This document shows positions 42,790 to 51,387 of a stretch of 64,000 bases of DNA, one piece after another; within the stretch, counting starts at the first letter, position 1; every line of letters starts with the position of its first letter. Both the position numbers and the translations under genes were made by a program. Under the pieces are notes generated by a model. That model had not been told where the DNA came from. It saw only the letters and a list, made by a program, of their open reading frames with translations, and did not search any database. Origin of the DNA: ZC4RG35 sp036375695 (GTDB lineage: Bacteria; Actinomycetota; Acidimicrobiia; Spongiisociales; ZC4RG35); NCBI GenBank assembly GCA_036375695.1, contig DASVBU010000037.1, positions 1-64,000 of the forward strand, read 5' to 3'.

Positions 42790-43026
42790 ATGGACTCAGG
42801 CATCACCAGGAAGATCGACGATCTCGGCCGCATCGTCATCCCGGCCGAGACCCGTCGCATGTTCAATATCCGGGAGGGCGACCACCTCTACATCGCGGTG
42901 GAGGGGAACAACATCGTCCTCCGCAAGATGACCGATACCTGCACCTTCTGCGGGTCGGACAAGAACGTGACCCAGTTCAGGGGCAAGGGGATCTGCAGCG
43001 TGTGCCGTCAACAGCTTCAGTCCTGA
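42790..43026 (+). CDS. AbrB/SpoVT-type regulator with C-terminal zinc ribbon
   Basis: A 78-residue protein: an N-terminal swapped-hairpin AbrB domain (ITRKIDDLGRIVIPAETRRMFNIREGDHLYIAVEGNNIVLRK) followed by a zinc-ribbon-like C-x2-C ... C-x2-C (Cys51, Cys54, Cys69, Cys72) in TCTFCG and CSVC. The combination suggests DNA binding modulated by metal or used in oligomerisation. Divergent from tatD with 19 bases between starts; the 3' end overlaps the convergent rsmI by 10 bases. Target unknown. Confidence 0.9.
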   Translation: MDSGITRKIDDLGRIVIPAETRRMFNIREGDHLYIAVEGNNIVLRKMTDTCTFCGSDKNVTQFRGKGICSVCRQQLQS

Positions 43027-43841
43027 TCGATCAGCGCCTGATAGACCAAGCGACGGGACACACCCCGGTCTCCTGCCACCGACCTCGCGGCGTCGGAAGG
43101 TGACATCCCCTCACGGACCAGACGGCGTGCCTCGGCGATGGCGTCGGCCGTGTCGGGCGCCTCGGCCGGCCGGCCCGACACCACCAGCGTGAATTCGCCC
43201 CTCACCGGCTCGGGGAACCGTTCGGCGACTTCGGCGATCGGCCCGACCCAGGCCTCCTCGTGAAGCTTGGTCAGCTCCCGGGTCACGGCGACCACCCGGT
43301 GGTCGCCCACCACGGCCCGAAGGTCGGCGATGTCCTCGGCGAAACGATGCGGGCTGACGAAGAGGACGGTGGGTCGCTGGTCGGCGGCGATGCTCCCCAG
43401 CCTGTCCTCACGCTCTCGTCCCTTCCTGGGGAGAAACCCTTCGAAGACGAACCGGTCGGAGTCGAACCCGGAGAGGAGCAATGCCGTGGTCACCGCCGAC
43501 GGCCCGGGGATCACGGTGACCGGATGGCCTGCCGTCCGCGCTTCTCGCACCAGCCACGCCCCGGGGTCGCTGATGGCGGGCATGCCGGCGTCGGAGACGT
43601 AGGCCACGTCCTCGCCCTCCGAGAGCCGTCGCACCAATTCGGCCGAGCGTTCCTTTTCGTTACCGGCGAAGAGCGATCGAACCTGTACATCGATCCCCAG
43701 CCGGCCGAGCAGCTTGGCGGCGCGCCTGGTGTCCTCGGCGTAGACCACATCGACGTCCCCGAGCACGCGCCGGAGGCGATCGGTCACATCCTCGAGGTTC
43801 CCGATCGGGGTCCCGCAGACGTACAGGCGCCCTTCACCCAT
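43017..43841 (-). CDS. rsmI: 16S rRNA (cytidine1402-2'-O)-methyltransferase
   Basis: Tetrapyrrole-methylase-fold enzyme, 274 residues. LYVCGTPIGNLEDVTDRLRRVL, DTRRAAKLLG and VSDAGMPAISDPG are conserved, with VIPGPSAVTTALLLSGF and the C-terminal helical part ending in VSRRLVYQALI. ATG at 43841. It overlaps the DUF192 gene by 8 bases and the abrB end by 10 bases. Confidence 0.96.
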   Translation of the reverse strand: MGEGRLYVCGTPIGNLEDVTDRLRRVLGDVDVVYAEDTRRAAKLLGRLGIDVQVRSLFAGNEKERSAELVRRLSEGEDVAYVSDAGMPAISDPGAWLVREARTAGHPVTVIPGPSAVTTALLLSGFDSDRFVFEGFLPRKGREREDRLGSIAADQRPTVLFVSPHRFAEDIADLRAVVGDHRVVAVTRELTKLHEEAWVGPIAEVAERFPEPVRGEFTLVVSGRPAEAPDTADAIAEARRLVREGMSPSDAARSVAGDRGVSRRLVYQALIDQD

Positions 43842-44136
43842 GGAGGCCCAGTCTGGTACCAGGTGGCGGTGGCTTGGTGCCCGCGGGCAACTCCACCATC
43901 CAGCTGGCGCCACGGATCCACACGACCCGATTGGGGGCGAGGACCCGGGAGGCGATCACGGTGAGGTCCCGATCGAGCCCGACCACGACCAGCTCACGAT
44001 CCATCCCGAACCCGTGGACGGACCCGCCTCTGAGGGCCAGAGCGGACCCGGCCGGGCGGCGGCGCAGCCCACGGAGTCGCTCCACGAATGCCGAAGCAAC
44101 GGGCACCGGCCCGAACCCGGGCACCACGACGAACAT
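43834..44136 (-). CDS. DUF192 domain-like protein
   Basis: A 100-residue protein resembling DUF192: LRGGSVHGFGMDRELVVVGLDRDLTVIASRVLAP and WMVELPAGT match the beta-rich core, but there is no signal peptide and it is shorter than the usual 120-170 residues. Function unknown. Its 3' end overlaps rsmI by 8 bases; the start follows the lipoprotein gene by 6 bases. Confidence 0.65.
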   Translation of the reverse strand: MFVVVPGFGPVPVASAFVERLRGLRRRPAGSALALRGGSVHGFGMDRELVVVGLDRDLTVIASRVLAPNRVVWIRGASWMVELPAGTKPPPPGTRLGLHG

Positions 44137-44142
44137 CTGGAC

Positions 44143-45471
44143 TCAGTCCAGACCGTACGCGCTCTTCAACGACTCGCCAATGGTTGGGTCGTGGGCCGCC
44201 ACGAAGTGGAGGTATCCGACCTGTTCGTCGACCCAGACGTAGTACTCGTCGGCCACCGCCCTGCTCTGGTAGTCGAGCAGGGCCTGGCGCAGCTCCTGGG
44301 TGTCCTGAGGAGTGTCGCCCACGACGACCAGGACGAAGGCGGCATTGCCCCGACCGTCGTACCACTGGTGGTAGTAGTCACCACCCCAGCCATCGGACGC
44401 CTCGACGGCACTGCCCTCACCGAGCACCTGGTCGAACATCAGCTGGAACCCGAGCTCGCCCCATGTGGAGGTCACGATCAGCTCGTAGCCGGGAACGTCC
44501 ACGTCCTGGACCGGGATCTCGACCGGGAGATCACGACCCAGGTCGGATGGTGTGATCACCTGCTCGGTCGAAGGGGGCAGGTCCGGCATCGTTCGGTAGG
44601 CGTCGTCGACGGCCTCCCAGCCTCCCCGGTTGTAGAGGGACTGGACGAAGGCGAGCCCGGTCTCGTAGGGGAACATCAGCGAATCGCGGATGAACAGGGG
44701 CATCGACTCGAGGACGCTGATATCGGCTTGCAAGGACTCGGAGAGGAAGAGGCCGAGGTCGCGCTGGCCGAGGGTCTGTAGCCAGTGGAGCTCGGCCAGT
44801 GTCGCGTCACCCTCCATCAGCGCCAGGAACGCAGTCGCCTCGTCCCATCGGTCCTCCTCCGCCATCTGGTTCCGCCGCTCGTTGAAGCCGAAATGCTGGT
44901 CGGTGAGGGCGTGGGTCAGCTCATGGATCATGGTGCCCTGCTGGACGAGGCTGAGCCCGTCGGTCTGGCTGGGGACCACCACCTCTCTGGCGTCACCGTC
45001 GTAGAAGCCCGCCACCTGCTCGCCGTAGAGGTCCTGGAGCATCGACTCCAGGTCGGCGTCGGGCGAGAGGAGCCCGAGCAGCTCGTAGAGAGCCTGGTCC
45101 GCGGGCAGATCCGTGAGACTCTCGGCCACCTCGGCGAGAACCCGGCTCCTGAACTCCGCCTCGCCGACCACGGTGATGGTCGGCGTCTCGAGGAACGGCA
45201 GGCCCCGGATCTCCTGGGCCTTGACCATGAGACCCTCGAGTTGGGCGATGACCTCTTCAGGGAGGTCGAGTCCGCTGAGGTCGGGAAGGGTCGTGGTAGT
45301 GGAGTCGGTGGGCTCGGCGGTGGTGGTCGGCCCGCCGTTGGCGAGGGTCGTGGTCGGCGCGCCCACCGTCGAAGTCGTCGTGGTGTCGTCGCTCGAAGAG
45401 GTGCACGCGGCCAACACGAGTGCGGCCGCGAGGACGGCGGCGAGGAGTCGCGGGAATCGAGACGGGCGCAT
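44143..45471 (-). CDS. lipoprotein with zinc metallopeptidase signature
   Basis: A 442-residue exported protein. Lipobox LAAC (Cys23), then a Thr/Ser-rich linker to about residue 60. The zinc-peptidase motif HELTH is at residues 183-187 (His183, Glu184, His187), and a glutamate follows about 33 residues on in LALMEGDATL (Glu220), the spacing of a gluzincin third ligand. About 200 more residues follow with no recognised domain. A role in cell-envelope proteolysis is inferred. Neighbours are DUF192 and a methyltransferase; there is no clear operon partner. I do not know a family name. Confidence 0.75.
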   Translation of the reverse strand: MRPSRFPRLLAAVLAAALVLAACTSSSDDTTTTSTVGAPTTTLANGGPTTTAEPTDSTTTTLPDLSGLDLPEEVIAQLEGLMVKAQEIRGLPFLETPTITVVGEAEFRSRVLAEVAESLTDLPADQALYELLGLLSPDADLESMLQDLYGEQVAGFYDGDAREVVVPSQTDGLSLVQQGTMIHELTHALTDQHFGFNERRNQMAEEDRWDEATAFLALMEGDATLAELHWLQTLGQRDLGLFLSESLQADISVLESMPLFIRDSLMFPYETGLAFVQSLYNRGGWEAVDDAYRTMPDLPPSTEQVITPSDLGRDLPVEIPVQDVDVPGYELIVTSTWGELGFQLMFDQVLGEGSAVEASDGWGGDYYHQWYDGRGNAAFVLVVVGDTPQDTQELRQALLDYQSRAVADEYYVWVDEQVGYLHFVAAHDPTIGESLKSAYGLD

Positions 45472-45543
45472 TGGCGGTCAGGTTATCGGCACCACCGAAT
45501 TGCGCCCTGAACACAGGCATCCGTAACGCTCGCTCGTCGAACT

Positions 45544-45584
45544 GCATCGGGTCTCCCCCGCGCTCGGCGAGGGAGACCCGATGC
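45544..45584 (-). terminator. long perfect hairpin downstream of the methyltransferase
   Basis: GCATCGGGTCTCCC and GGGAGACCCGATGC form a 14-base perfect stem with a 13-base loop, 17 bases after the methyltransferase stop on the minus strand. No T-tract follows, so termination may depend on Rho. Confidence 0.7.
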
Positions 45585-45600
45585 GGCCGACGCTCCTCGT

Positions 45601-46686
45601 TCAGGGTCGGAGCACGTAGATGCGGAAGAACCCGCCGTCGACGCCGGGTGTCTCGAATCCGGAGAAGCCGGCGTCGGCTGCCAGCTGCCGGACCAGCCCC
45701 TCCCGCAAGACGGTCCCGAGAGCTGCAGATCCGGGCTCGGCCATCGAAGCCGGGAGACAGTGCACGACCGACCAGCCGTACATCATCCGCTCCAACTCGT
45801 CACCGGGAGCCTGATAGCGGTCCGCCACCTTCTCATCGGCGATGAGCACGGCGCCGTCCGGGTTGAGGGAGGCCCTCACCTGCCGCAGCACCTCCTCGGG
45901 GTGGGACATGTCGTGCAGGGCTTCGAGCAGGAGGACGAGATCGAATGGCCCGTCGGCGGCGAGCCCGGCTGCGTCGGCGTGCTTGAGCACGACCCGGACA
46001 CCGGCTTCATCGGCGTTGCGACGGGCATCCTCGATGCTGGCCCGGTCGGCGTCGATCCCGACCACCTCGGCGGCCGGATAGCCCTCGGCGAGGGCGATCG
46101 TCGACCAGCCGACACCACAGCCCAGGTCAGCGATGCGCCCACCATTGCCGAGTCGTCGGGCGATGTCCGGGATGGAGCCCTCGATCCAACTTCCCACGAG
46201 ATCATGGGTGAAGGCAGGGCGGTTGATCCCGGCCTGGCCGTCGCGGAAAGCCGCTCCGTACTCGTGATAGGGAACGCCACCGCCGGATCGGTAGCTCCGG
46301 GCGACGTCTCCCAGCACGGCCCCGACCCCGGCGATCATGTCGGCTAGAGGCGAGACATGAGCGGGGCTGGTGCCACGGAGGAGGACGTCGGCCTGGTGCT
46401 CGTCCAGCCAGTAGACACGTCGGCTCCAATCGTCAGACTCGTCCGCGTTGATCAGACCGGCGACGGCCTGCTGCTCGAGCCACTCACGGGCGTATCTCGG
46501 GTCGATGGCGGCGGCTCGGGCCAGACCGTCCACCGTCGTCGGGTCGACGAGCACGTCGTAGAGCCCGAGGGCTCGGCCCAGATGAATGGAGTAGAGCTCG
46601 AGGGCCCCGATGGCTGCGTCGACCAGCCTCTCGTCCAGCCCCTCCGCGGGATGGAGGTCGGCATGGGCGTCGGTGACTTGTGTCAT
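45601..46686 (-). CDS. class I SAM-dependent methyltransferase with N-terminal helical domain
   Basis: A 361-residue enzyme. Residues 1 to about 120 form a winged-helix-like N-terminal domain (GALELYSIHLGRALGLYDVL ... GLARAAAIDPRYAREWLEQQA). The C-terminal Rossmann domain has motif I IADLGCGVGWSTIALA and VVGIDADRASIEDAR. The start ATG at 46686 follows AAAGGA. Substrate unknown; the layout resembles O-methyltransferases and some C20-type regulators. Hairpin terminator downstream. Confidence 0.9.
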   Translation of the reverse strand: MTQVTDAHADLHPAEGLDERLVDAAIGALELYSIHLGRALGLYDVLVDPTTVDGLARAAAIDPRYAREWLEQQAVAGLINADESDDWSRRVYWLDEHQADVLLRGTSPAHVSPLADMIAGVGAVLGDVARSYRSGGGVPYHEYGAAFRDGQAGINRPAFTHDLVGSWIEGSIPDIARRLGNGGRIADLGCGVGWSTIALAEGYPAAEVVGIDADRASIEDARRNADEAGVRVVLKHADAAGLAADGPFDLVLLLEALHDMSHPEEVLRQVRASLNPDGAVLIADEKVADRYQAPGDELERMMYGWSVVHCLPASMAEPGSAALGTVLREGLVRQLAADAGFSGFETPGVDGGFFRIYVLRP

Positions 46687-46784
46687 GTTCGGTTCCTTTC
46701 TCGTCGTTGCTGCCAGGCGTGCCGGCCGAAGTCCGGTTCGAAGGAGGCGGTTTGCGGTCCCGGCCATCGAGGTCGGGACCCCTG

Positions 46785-46979
46785 TCACGGCCCGATCTTC
46801 AGGAGGCGCTCCGCCCGGCGGGGCAGGTCCCTGACCTCGCACTCCCCGGTGGACCGCCGCTGCGTGTCCCTCTCCGGGCATGTCCTCAACGCGTGCAGCA
46901 CCCGGTAGCGGGCCAGGGAGCGTCCGACCCTCTCTTCGTGGAGGCGTCTCGCCTCTTCGTATCCGAGCATCGTGAACAT
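46785..46979 (-). CDS. small charged hypothetical protein
   Basis: A 64-residue reading frame beginning MFTMLGYEEARRLHEERVGRSLARYRVL, preceded by GAGGGAG close to the ATG. Rich in Arg and Glu, helical, with two Cys. Short proteins of this general composition occur in actinobacteria. Position between two same-strand genes with long gaps on both sides supports it, but coding is not proven. Confidence 0.5.
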   Translation of the reverse strand: MFTMLGYEEARRLHEERVGRSLARYRVLHALRTCPERDTQRRSTGECEVRDLPRRAERLLKIGP

Positions 46980-47014
46980 GGTCTCCCTCTTCCGGTGTTC
47001 TCACGGACAACGGC

Positions 47015-47040
47015 GTGAGGCGAGACCTCACAATGTGAGG
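47015..47040. promoter_or_regulatory. interlocking inverted repeats upstream of the small gene
   Basis: GTGAGG, CCTCAC and TGTGAGG alternate over 26 bases; CCTCACAATGTGAGG (47026-47040) is a perfect 7-base inverted repeat. On the minus strand it is 12 bases after the STAND gene stop, so it could be a terminator hairpin or an operator for 46979. Confidence 0.45.
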
Positions 47041-47051
47041 CGGACGCTCGC

Positions 47052-49679
47052 CTATTCCTGGCGGACGTCCCAGACGATCGGGATCTCGGGCTGGTACGAG
47101 CAGAAGCGACCCGTGCGGACCGACCGGTCGAGATGGGCGGCCAGTTCGGGATGAGACTCGCCGATGCGCCGGATCGCGGAGCGGATCCGCCAGGTGACGG
47201 CGGTGCGGGCCCTTTCGGCAGTGGAGCCCAACTGACGCGCACGCCCCCCGATTCCGTAGTCCGACGAGAGCTGCTCCATGAGGGCGTCCAACTCGTCCTG
47301 GGCCCGGGCAACGGCATCGTCGTCGCCGAGGAGCGATGCGTTCTCGATGGCCTCACGCAGTTCGAGCACCCGTTTCCTGTACGCCCTGCGGGCCTGTGCG
47401 TCAGCGGTCTCGACCCCCTCTTCGACGATGCCCGCGTCCATGAGGTCGACCGCGGCGATCTCCACCCCGGGACGGGCGAGCACACGGGCGAGATCGGTCA
47501 TGCCCTTGCTGTGGGCCACCTTGACACCACGTCCGCGATAGCCGACGTCCCAGAAGTCGCCTTCGCATCGGAACCACGCCGCCCCCGTCTCGTCCGGAGT
47601 CTGCACCTGCTCGTCGGAGGCGATCTTCTGCAGGAGAGCCAGGGCTTCTTCCGCAGAGATCCTGGGGGTCGAAGGGTCCACCTCGAGGTCGACTCCCTGG
47701 TCGGCGAAGAAGGTCTTCTCGACCTCGCCGAACACGGCAGTCGTGTAATGCCACATGCCAGTGGCCACGAGGCGGTCGGCCGACGCCCGGTCGCCGGAAG
47801 CCGCGACTGCCGCAGCTCCGATCAGATACGACAGTCGGATGTCGGTTCTATTGCCGATCCTGTGATAGCGCTCGAGAGACCCTGCGACGAGGTCTGCCGC
47901 CACCCGGTGATCGCCACCACGGGCCAGGATCACCGCGGCGAGGTTGACCCGGGCGGCCGCCTCCGCCCAGAGGTCCCCGTGGCTGTCGGCCATCTCGGCG
48001 ATCTCCCTGGCGATGGTCTCCGTCCTCGAGGGGTCCCGGAACAGCAGGAGCCAGGCGAGAAACAGGGACACCCAGCTGTGGAGCTGGCGGTAGGAGCCGG
48101 ACGCGTCCCGGAGTTCCTCGAGAATGGCGACCCCCTGGTCCAGATCGCCCGATCGGGCGTGGGTCATGGCCTCGTGCATCCGGATCTCCATGGAGAGACC
48201 AACGTCACCGTGGTCCGAGGCAGCGGCAGCACCGGCCCGGAAATGGTGGAGAGCCGATTCCCACTCCCCGGCGGAACGGCTCATGTGCCCGAGCACCCGG
48301 TGGGCATAGGCGGCACCAAGTCCTTCGCCCCCCTCGATCACGGATTCTGCGATCTCCGCCGCCCTGTCGAGGCGGCCGGCGATGCGGTGCAGGCTGGCCG
48401 CTATGCCGGCCGTATGGAGACGCCGGGACCTCATCCCCTCGTCGCCGGTCGGGGACCAGCGCTCGATGACCCTCTCCAGGAGCTCGGCCGCCTCCCCCTG
48501 GTAACCGACGTCCTCCAGCCACCAGAGCGGGGCGACGAGGCGATGGGCCAGGTCCTCGTCGTCTCTCAGCAGCGCGCGCTCCACCCCCCAGTAGAGACTG
48601 CGGAACATCGTGTCGAGCCGGCGAAGAGCCGCCCCCTCGACTCTCATCCCATCGGACACCCAGGCGTCGGCCCATCCACCGAGATGATCGAGGACACGGG
48701 TTTCGGCCTCCTCACCACTCCCCGACCCCGCCAGCTTCTCACGGGCGAAGAGCCTGATCGTCTCCAGCATCCGATACCAGGAGACACCCGACGCGGGCTC
48801 GTGGACGACGAGGGATCGCTCGACCAGGTCGGCGAGCGGTTCCAGGACCGCAGCAGGCTCCACCCCGGCTGCCGCCGCCGCCATCTCGAGATCGAACCGG
48901 GCCGGAAGCACTCCCAGGTGTTCGAAGATGCGGCGTTGCTCCTGGTCGAGGAGCTGATACGACCAACCGATGGCGGCTTCGAGACTCAGATGACGATCGG
49001 CGCCCCTCGCCCGCGAACGGGAGATCAGATCGATCCGGGCGGCGAGATGCTCCAGCATGAGACCGGGATCGACGCTCGCCGAGCGGGCCGCAGCCAGTTC
49101 GATCGCAAGTGGTAGGCCATCGAGGCGGCCAACCAGGGTGGCGACCGTGGTGTGGTCCGAGACCGGCGAGCCGACCCGAGCGGCGACGTGGTTGAACATC
49201 GCCACCGCCGGAGAATCCGGGCCTTCGACCGAGAGTGGCCCGATTCGGATCACGAGCTCGTCGGGCAGATCGAGACGCTCCCGGCTGGTGGCGAGGATGC
49301 TGAGACCCGGGCAGTCCGTCAGAAGGGAGTCGACCAGTTCGGCGGCCGCGTCGAGGACGTGCTCGCAGTTGTCGAGGACGAGGAGATTGCCCCCGTCACC
49401 CAGGTGTTCGGCCAGCTCGTCATAAGAGGCGAACCCCAGGCTGCCTGCGACGGAGTTCCCCAGATCGGAGGGCCCGAGGGCCGCCAACTCGGCGATCGCG
49501 GCGCCCATCGGGGACGAGGCGGCGAACGCACGCGCCAGGGCCGTCTTCCCGACGCCACCGGGACCGGTCACTGTGACCAGGCGAGACTCGCCGAGCGCCT
49601 GGTCGATCTGGGCCATTTCCTGGTCGCGGCCGAAGAGCATCCGGGAATTTTGGCCGAGCGAGATCAACGGGGTCACCAT
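47052..49679 (-). CDS. STAND (NB-ARC-type) ATPase, predicted transcription-linked regulator
   Basis: An 875-residue protein. N-terminal NB-ARC/AAA part with Walker A GPGGVGKT at residues 39-46 and Walker B LLVLDNCEHVLD near 100; then winged-helix (LSLEAAIGWSYQLLDQEQRRIF) and a long TPR-like helical region to about residue 690. The last 180 residues (FWDVGYRGRGVKVAHSKGMTDLARVL ... RARTAVTWRIRSAIRRIGESHPELAAHL ... CSYQPE) form a C-terminal domain found on such actinobacterial ATPases. There is no LuxR-type HTH. The start ATG at 49679 is chosen; earlier in-frame codons exist up to 49799. Divergent from the DGPF-sigma pair. Confidence 0.85.
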   Translation of the reverse strand: MVTPLISLGQNSRMLFGRDQEMAQIDQALGESRLVTVTGPGGVGKTALARAFAASSPMGAAIAELAALGPSDLGNSVAGSLGFASYDELAEHLGDGGNLLVLDNCEHVLDAAAELVDSLLTDCPGLSILATSRERLDLPDELVIRIGPLSVEGPDSPAVAMFNHVAARVGSPVSDHTTVATLVGRLDGLPLAIELAAARSASVDPGLMLEHLAARIDLISRSRARGADRHLSLEAAIGWSYQLLDQEQRRIFEHLGVLPARFDLEMAAAAAGVEPAAVLEPLADLVERSLVVHEPASGVSWYRMLETIRLFAREKLAGSGSGEEAETRVLDHLGGWADAWVSDGMRVEGAALRRLDTMFRSLYWGVERALLRDDEDLAHRLVAPLWWLEDVGYQGEAAELLERVIERWSPTGDEGMRSRRLHTAGIAASLHRIAGRLDRAAEIAESVIEGGEGLGAAYAHRVLGHMSRSAGEWESALHHFRAGAAAASDHGDVGLSMEIRMHEAMTHARSGDLDQGVAILEELRDASGSYRQLHSWVSLFLAWLLLFRDPSRTETIAREIAEMADSHGDLWAEAAARVNLAAVILARGGDHRVAADLVAGSLERYHRIGNRTDIRLSYLIGAAAVAASGDRASADRLVATGMWHYTTAVFGEVEKTFFADQGVDLEVDPSTPRISAEEALALLQKIASDEQVQTPDETGAAWFRCEGDFWDVGYRGRGVKVAHSKGMTDLARVLARPGVEIAAVDLMDAGIVEEGVETADAQARRAYRKRVLELREAIENASLLGDDDAVARAQDELDALMEQLSSDYGIGGRARQLGSTAERARTAVTWRIRSAIRRIGESHPELAAHLDRSVRTGRFCSYQPEIPIVWDVRQE

Positions 49680-49792
49680 GTCGAAGGTGGGTAGATCTGA
49701 AAAGCCCCGTGGGTAGACCCTGTCCGAATCGGCCCACGCCATTCGTAGTAGGGACGGGGCCCGAGGTACGGGCAACGATCGAGGAGACTCCA

Positions 49793-50134
49793 ATGACAAC
49801 GTACTTGCTGTCGGTCATCGACCACGAGACCAACTCGGCCACCGGTGACGAGATGGAGGCGATCGACGCCTTCAACGACAAGCTGAAGGCCAACGGTCAA
49901 TGGGTGTTCGCCGGTGGCCTGGCGGCGCCCGAGACAGCCACGGTCGTCGACGGACGCGGCGAAGAGCCGATGATCCTCGACGGCCCATTCGTGGAGACGA
50001 AGGAGTATGTCGCCGGCTTCTGGGTCATCAACGCCCCGGATCTCGACGCCGCACTCCGCCTGGCACTGGAGGGATCGAGGGCATGCAACCGGCGACTCGA
50101 ACTGAGACCCTTCTTGGGGGTGGCGGAGCCTTGA
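49793..50134 (+). CDS. YCII-related DGPF-domain protein
   Basis: A 113-residue protein of the YCII family with the DGPF signature in MILDGPFVETKEYVAGF. YCII proteins have a ferredoxin-like fold, and this subgroup is paired with ECF42 sigma factors. Its TGA overlaps the sigma factor's TTG start (TTGA at 50131-50134), so the two are co-translated. The role of DGPF proteins is not known. Confidence 0.92.
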   Translation: MTTYLLSVIDHETNSATGDEMEAIDAFNDKLKANGQWVFAGGLAAPETATVVDGRGEEPMILDGPFVETKEYVAGFWVINAPDLDAALRLALEGSRACNRRLELRPFLGVAEP

Positions 50135-51348
50135 GCGACACCGGCGAGGCGATAACCCGGGCCCATCGTGAGGAGTGGGCCCGGGTGGTCGCCGGCCTGG
50201 CGCGGCGTTTCGGTGACCTCGACCTGGCCGAGGAGATGGCCGCGGAGGCCTTCGCAGTCGCCGCGGCCCGATGGCCGGTGGAGGGCGTGCCCCCCAACCC
50301 CGGAGCGTGGTTGACGCTGACGGCACAACGGAAGGCGATCGACCACCTGCGCCGCGAAGCCACTCGCCGGGACCGACACGAGGAAGCAATCATGCTGAGG
50401 GAAGAACCCGAGCCAGCGGGGACGATCGAGGACGACCGCCTCCGACTCATCTTCACCTGCTGCCACCCGGCGCTCTCCATGGAGGCGCGCGTCGCCCTCA
50501 CCCTGCGCCTGGTCGGAGGGCTGACCGTGCCCGAGATCGCCCGGGCCTTCTTCGTGGAGGAGGCCGCCATGGGCAAGCGGATCACCCGTGCCAAGGCCAA
50601 GATCAAGACAGCCAACATCCCCTATCGAGTACCCGACGCATCGGACCTCCCGAAACGGCTCGATGGAGTGCTCGCCGTCCTCTATTTGACGTTCAATGAG
50701 GGCTACCTGGCATCCGGTGGCGAGACCGCCCCGGTTCGCGGCGAACTGACCAGCGAAGCGATCCGGCTCACCCGTCTGCTCCACGGCCTCATGCCAGACG
50801 AGGGAGAGGCCATCGGTCTCCTCGCACTGATGCTCCTCACCGAAGCTCGGCGGGCCGCTCGTGTCACCGCACAGGGCCGGCTCGTGCCGCTCGACAGACA
50901 GGATCGGAGTCTCTGGGATCGGGGCCTGATCGAGGAAGGGCACCGCCTCCTCAGGGAACGCCTGGCATCGGGGGAGGCTCCCGGCCGCTATCAGCTCCTG
51001 GCCGCGATCAACGCGGTCCACACCAGTGCCCGCCAGTTTCAGGACACCGACTGGTCACAGATAGTGGCGCTGTACGACCAGCTCGTGCGTGTCGACCCGT
51101 CGCCGGTGGTGCGCCTCAATCGAGCGGTGGCCGTGGCGGAGGTGGACGGGCCACAGGTCGGCCTCGCCGAAGTCGAGAAGCTCCCGTTGCAGCGTCACCA
51201 CCTCTTCCACGCGGCCCGGGCCGAGATGCTGACCAGGCTCGGCCGACATCGAGAGGCGAAAGCTGCCTACGAACGGGCCATCGCTCTGGCGCGGAACGAA
51301 GCACAGCGCTCGTATCTGGAGAGCCGTCTCGGTCAACTCGCCGAGTAG
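50131..51348 (+). CDS. ECF-type RNA polymerase sigma factor, ECF42-like group
   Basis: A 405-residue sigma factor with a TTG start. Sigma-2 region (WARVVAGLARRFGDLDLAEEMAAEAF), conserved FTCCHPALSMEARVALTLRLVGGL, sigma-4 region VPEIARAFFVEEAAMGKRITRAKAKIK, then a long C-terminal extension with TPR-like helices (ARAEMLTRLGRHREAKAAYERAIAL). There is no anti-sigma gene. The DGPF-sigma gene pair is the hallmark of group ECF42, where the C-terminal extension replaces an anti-sigma factor. Confidence 0.94.
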   Translation: MSDTGEAITRAHREEWARVVAGLARRFGDLDLAEEMAAEAFAVAAARWPVEGVPPNPGAWLTLTAQRKAIDHLRREATRRDRHEEAIMLREEPEPAGTIEDDRLRLIFTCCHPALSMEARVALTLRLVGGLTVPEIARAFFVEEAAMGKRITRAKAKIKTANIPYRVPDASDLPKRLDGVLAVLYLTFNEGYLASGGETAPVRGELTSEAIRLTRLLHGLMPDEGEAIGLLALMLLTEARRAARVTAQGRLVPLDRQDRSLWDRGLIEEGHRLLRERLASGEAPGRYQLLAAINAVHTSARQFQDTDWSQIVALYDQLVRVDPSPVVRLNRAVAVAEVDGPQVGLAEVEKLPLQRHHLFHAARAEMLTRLGRHREAKAAYERAIALARNEAQRSYLESRLGQLAE

Positions 51349-51387
51349 GCCTGAACCCCGGTCGGCGGGTCGTACGATCGTCGGCAG

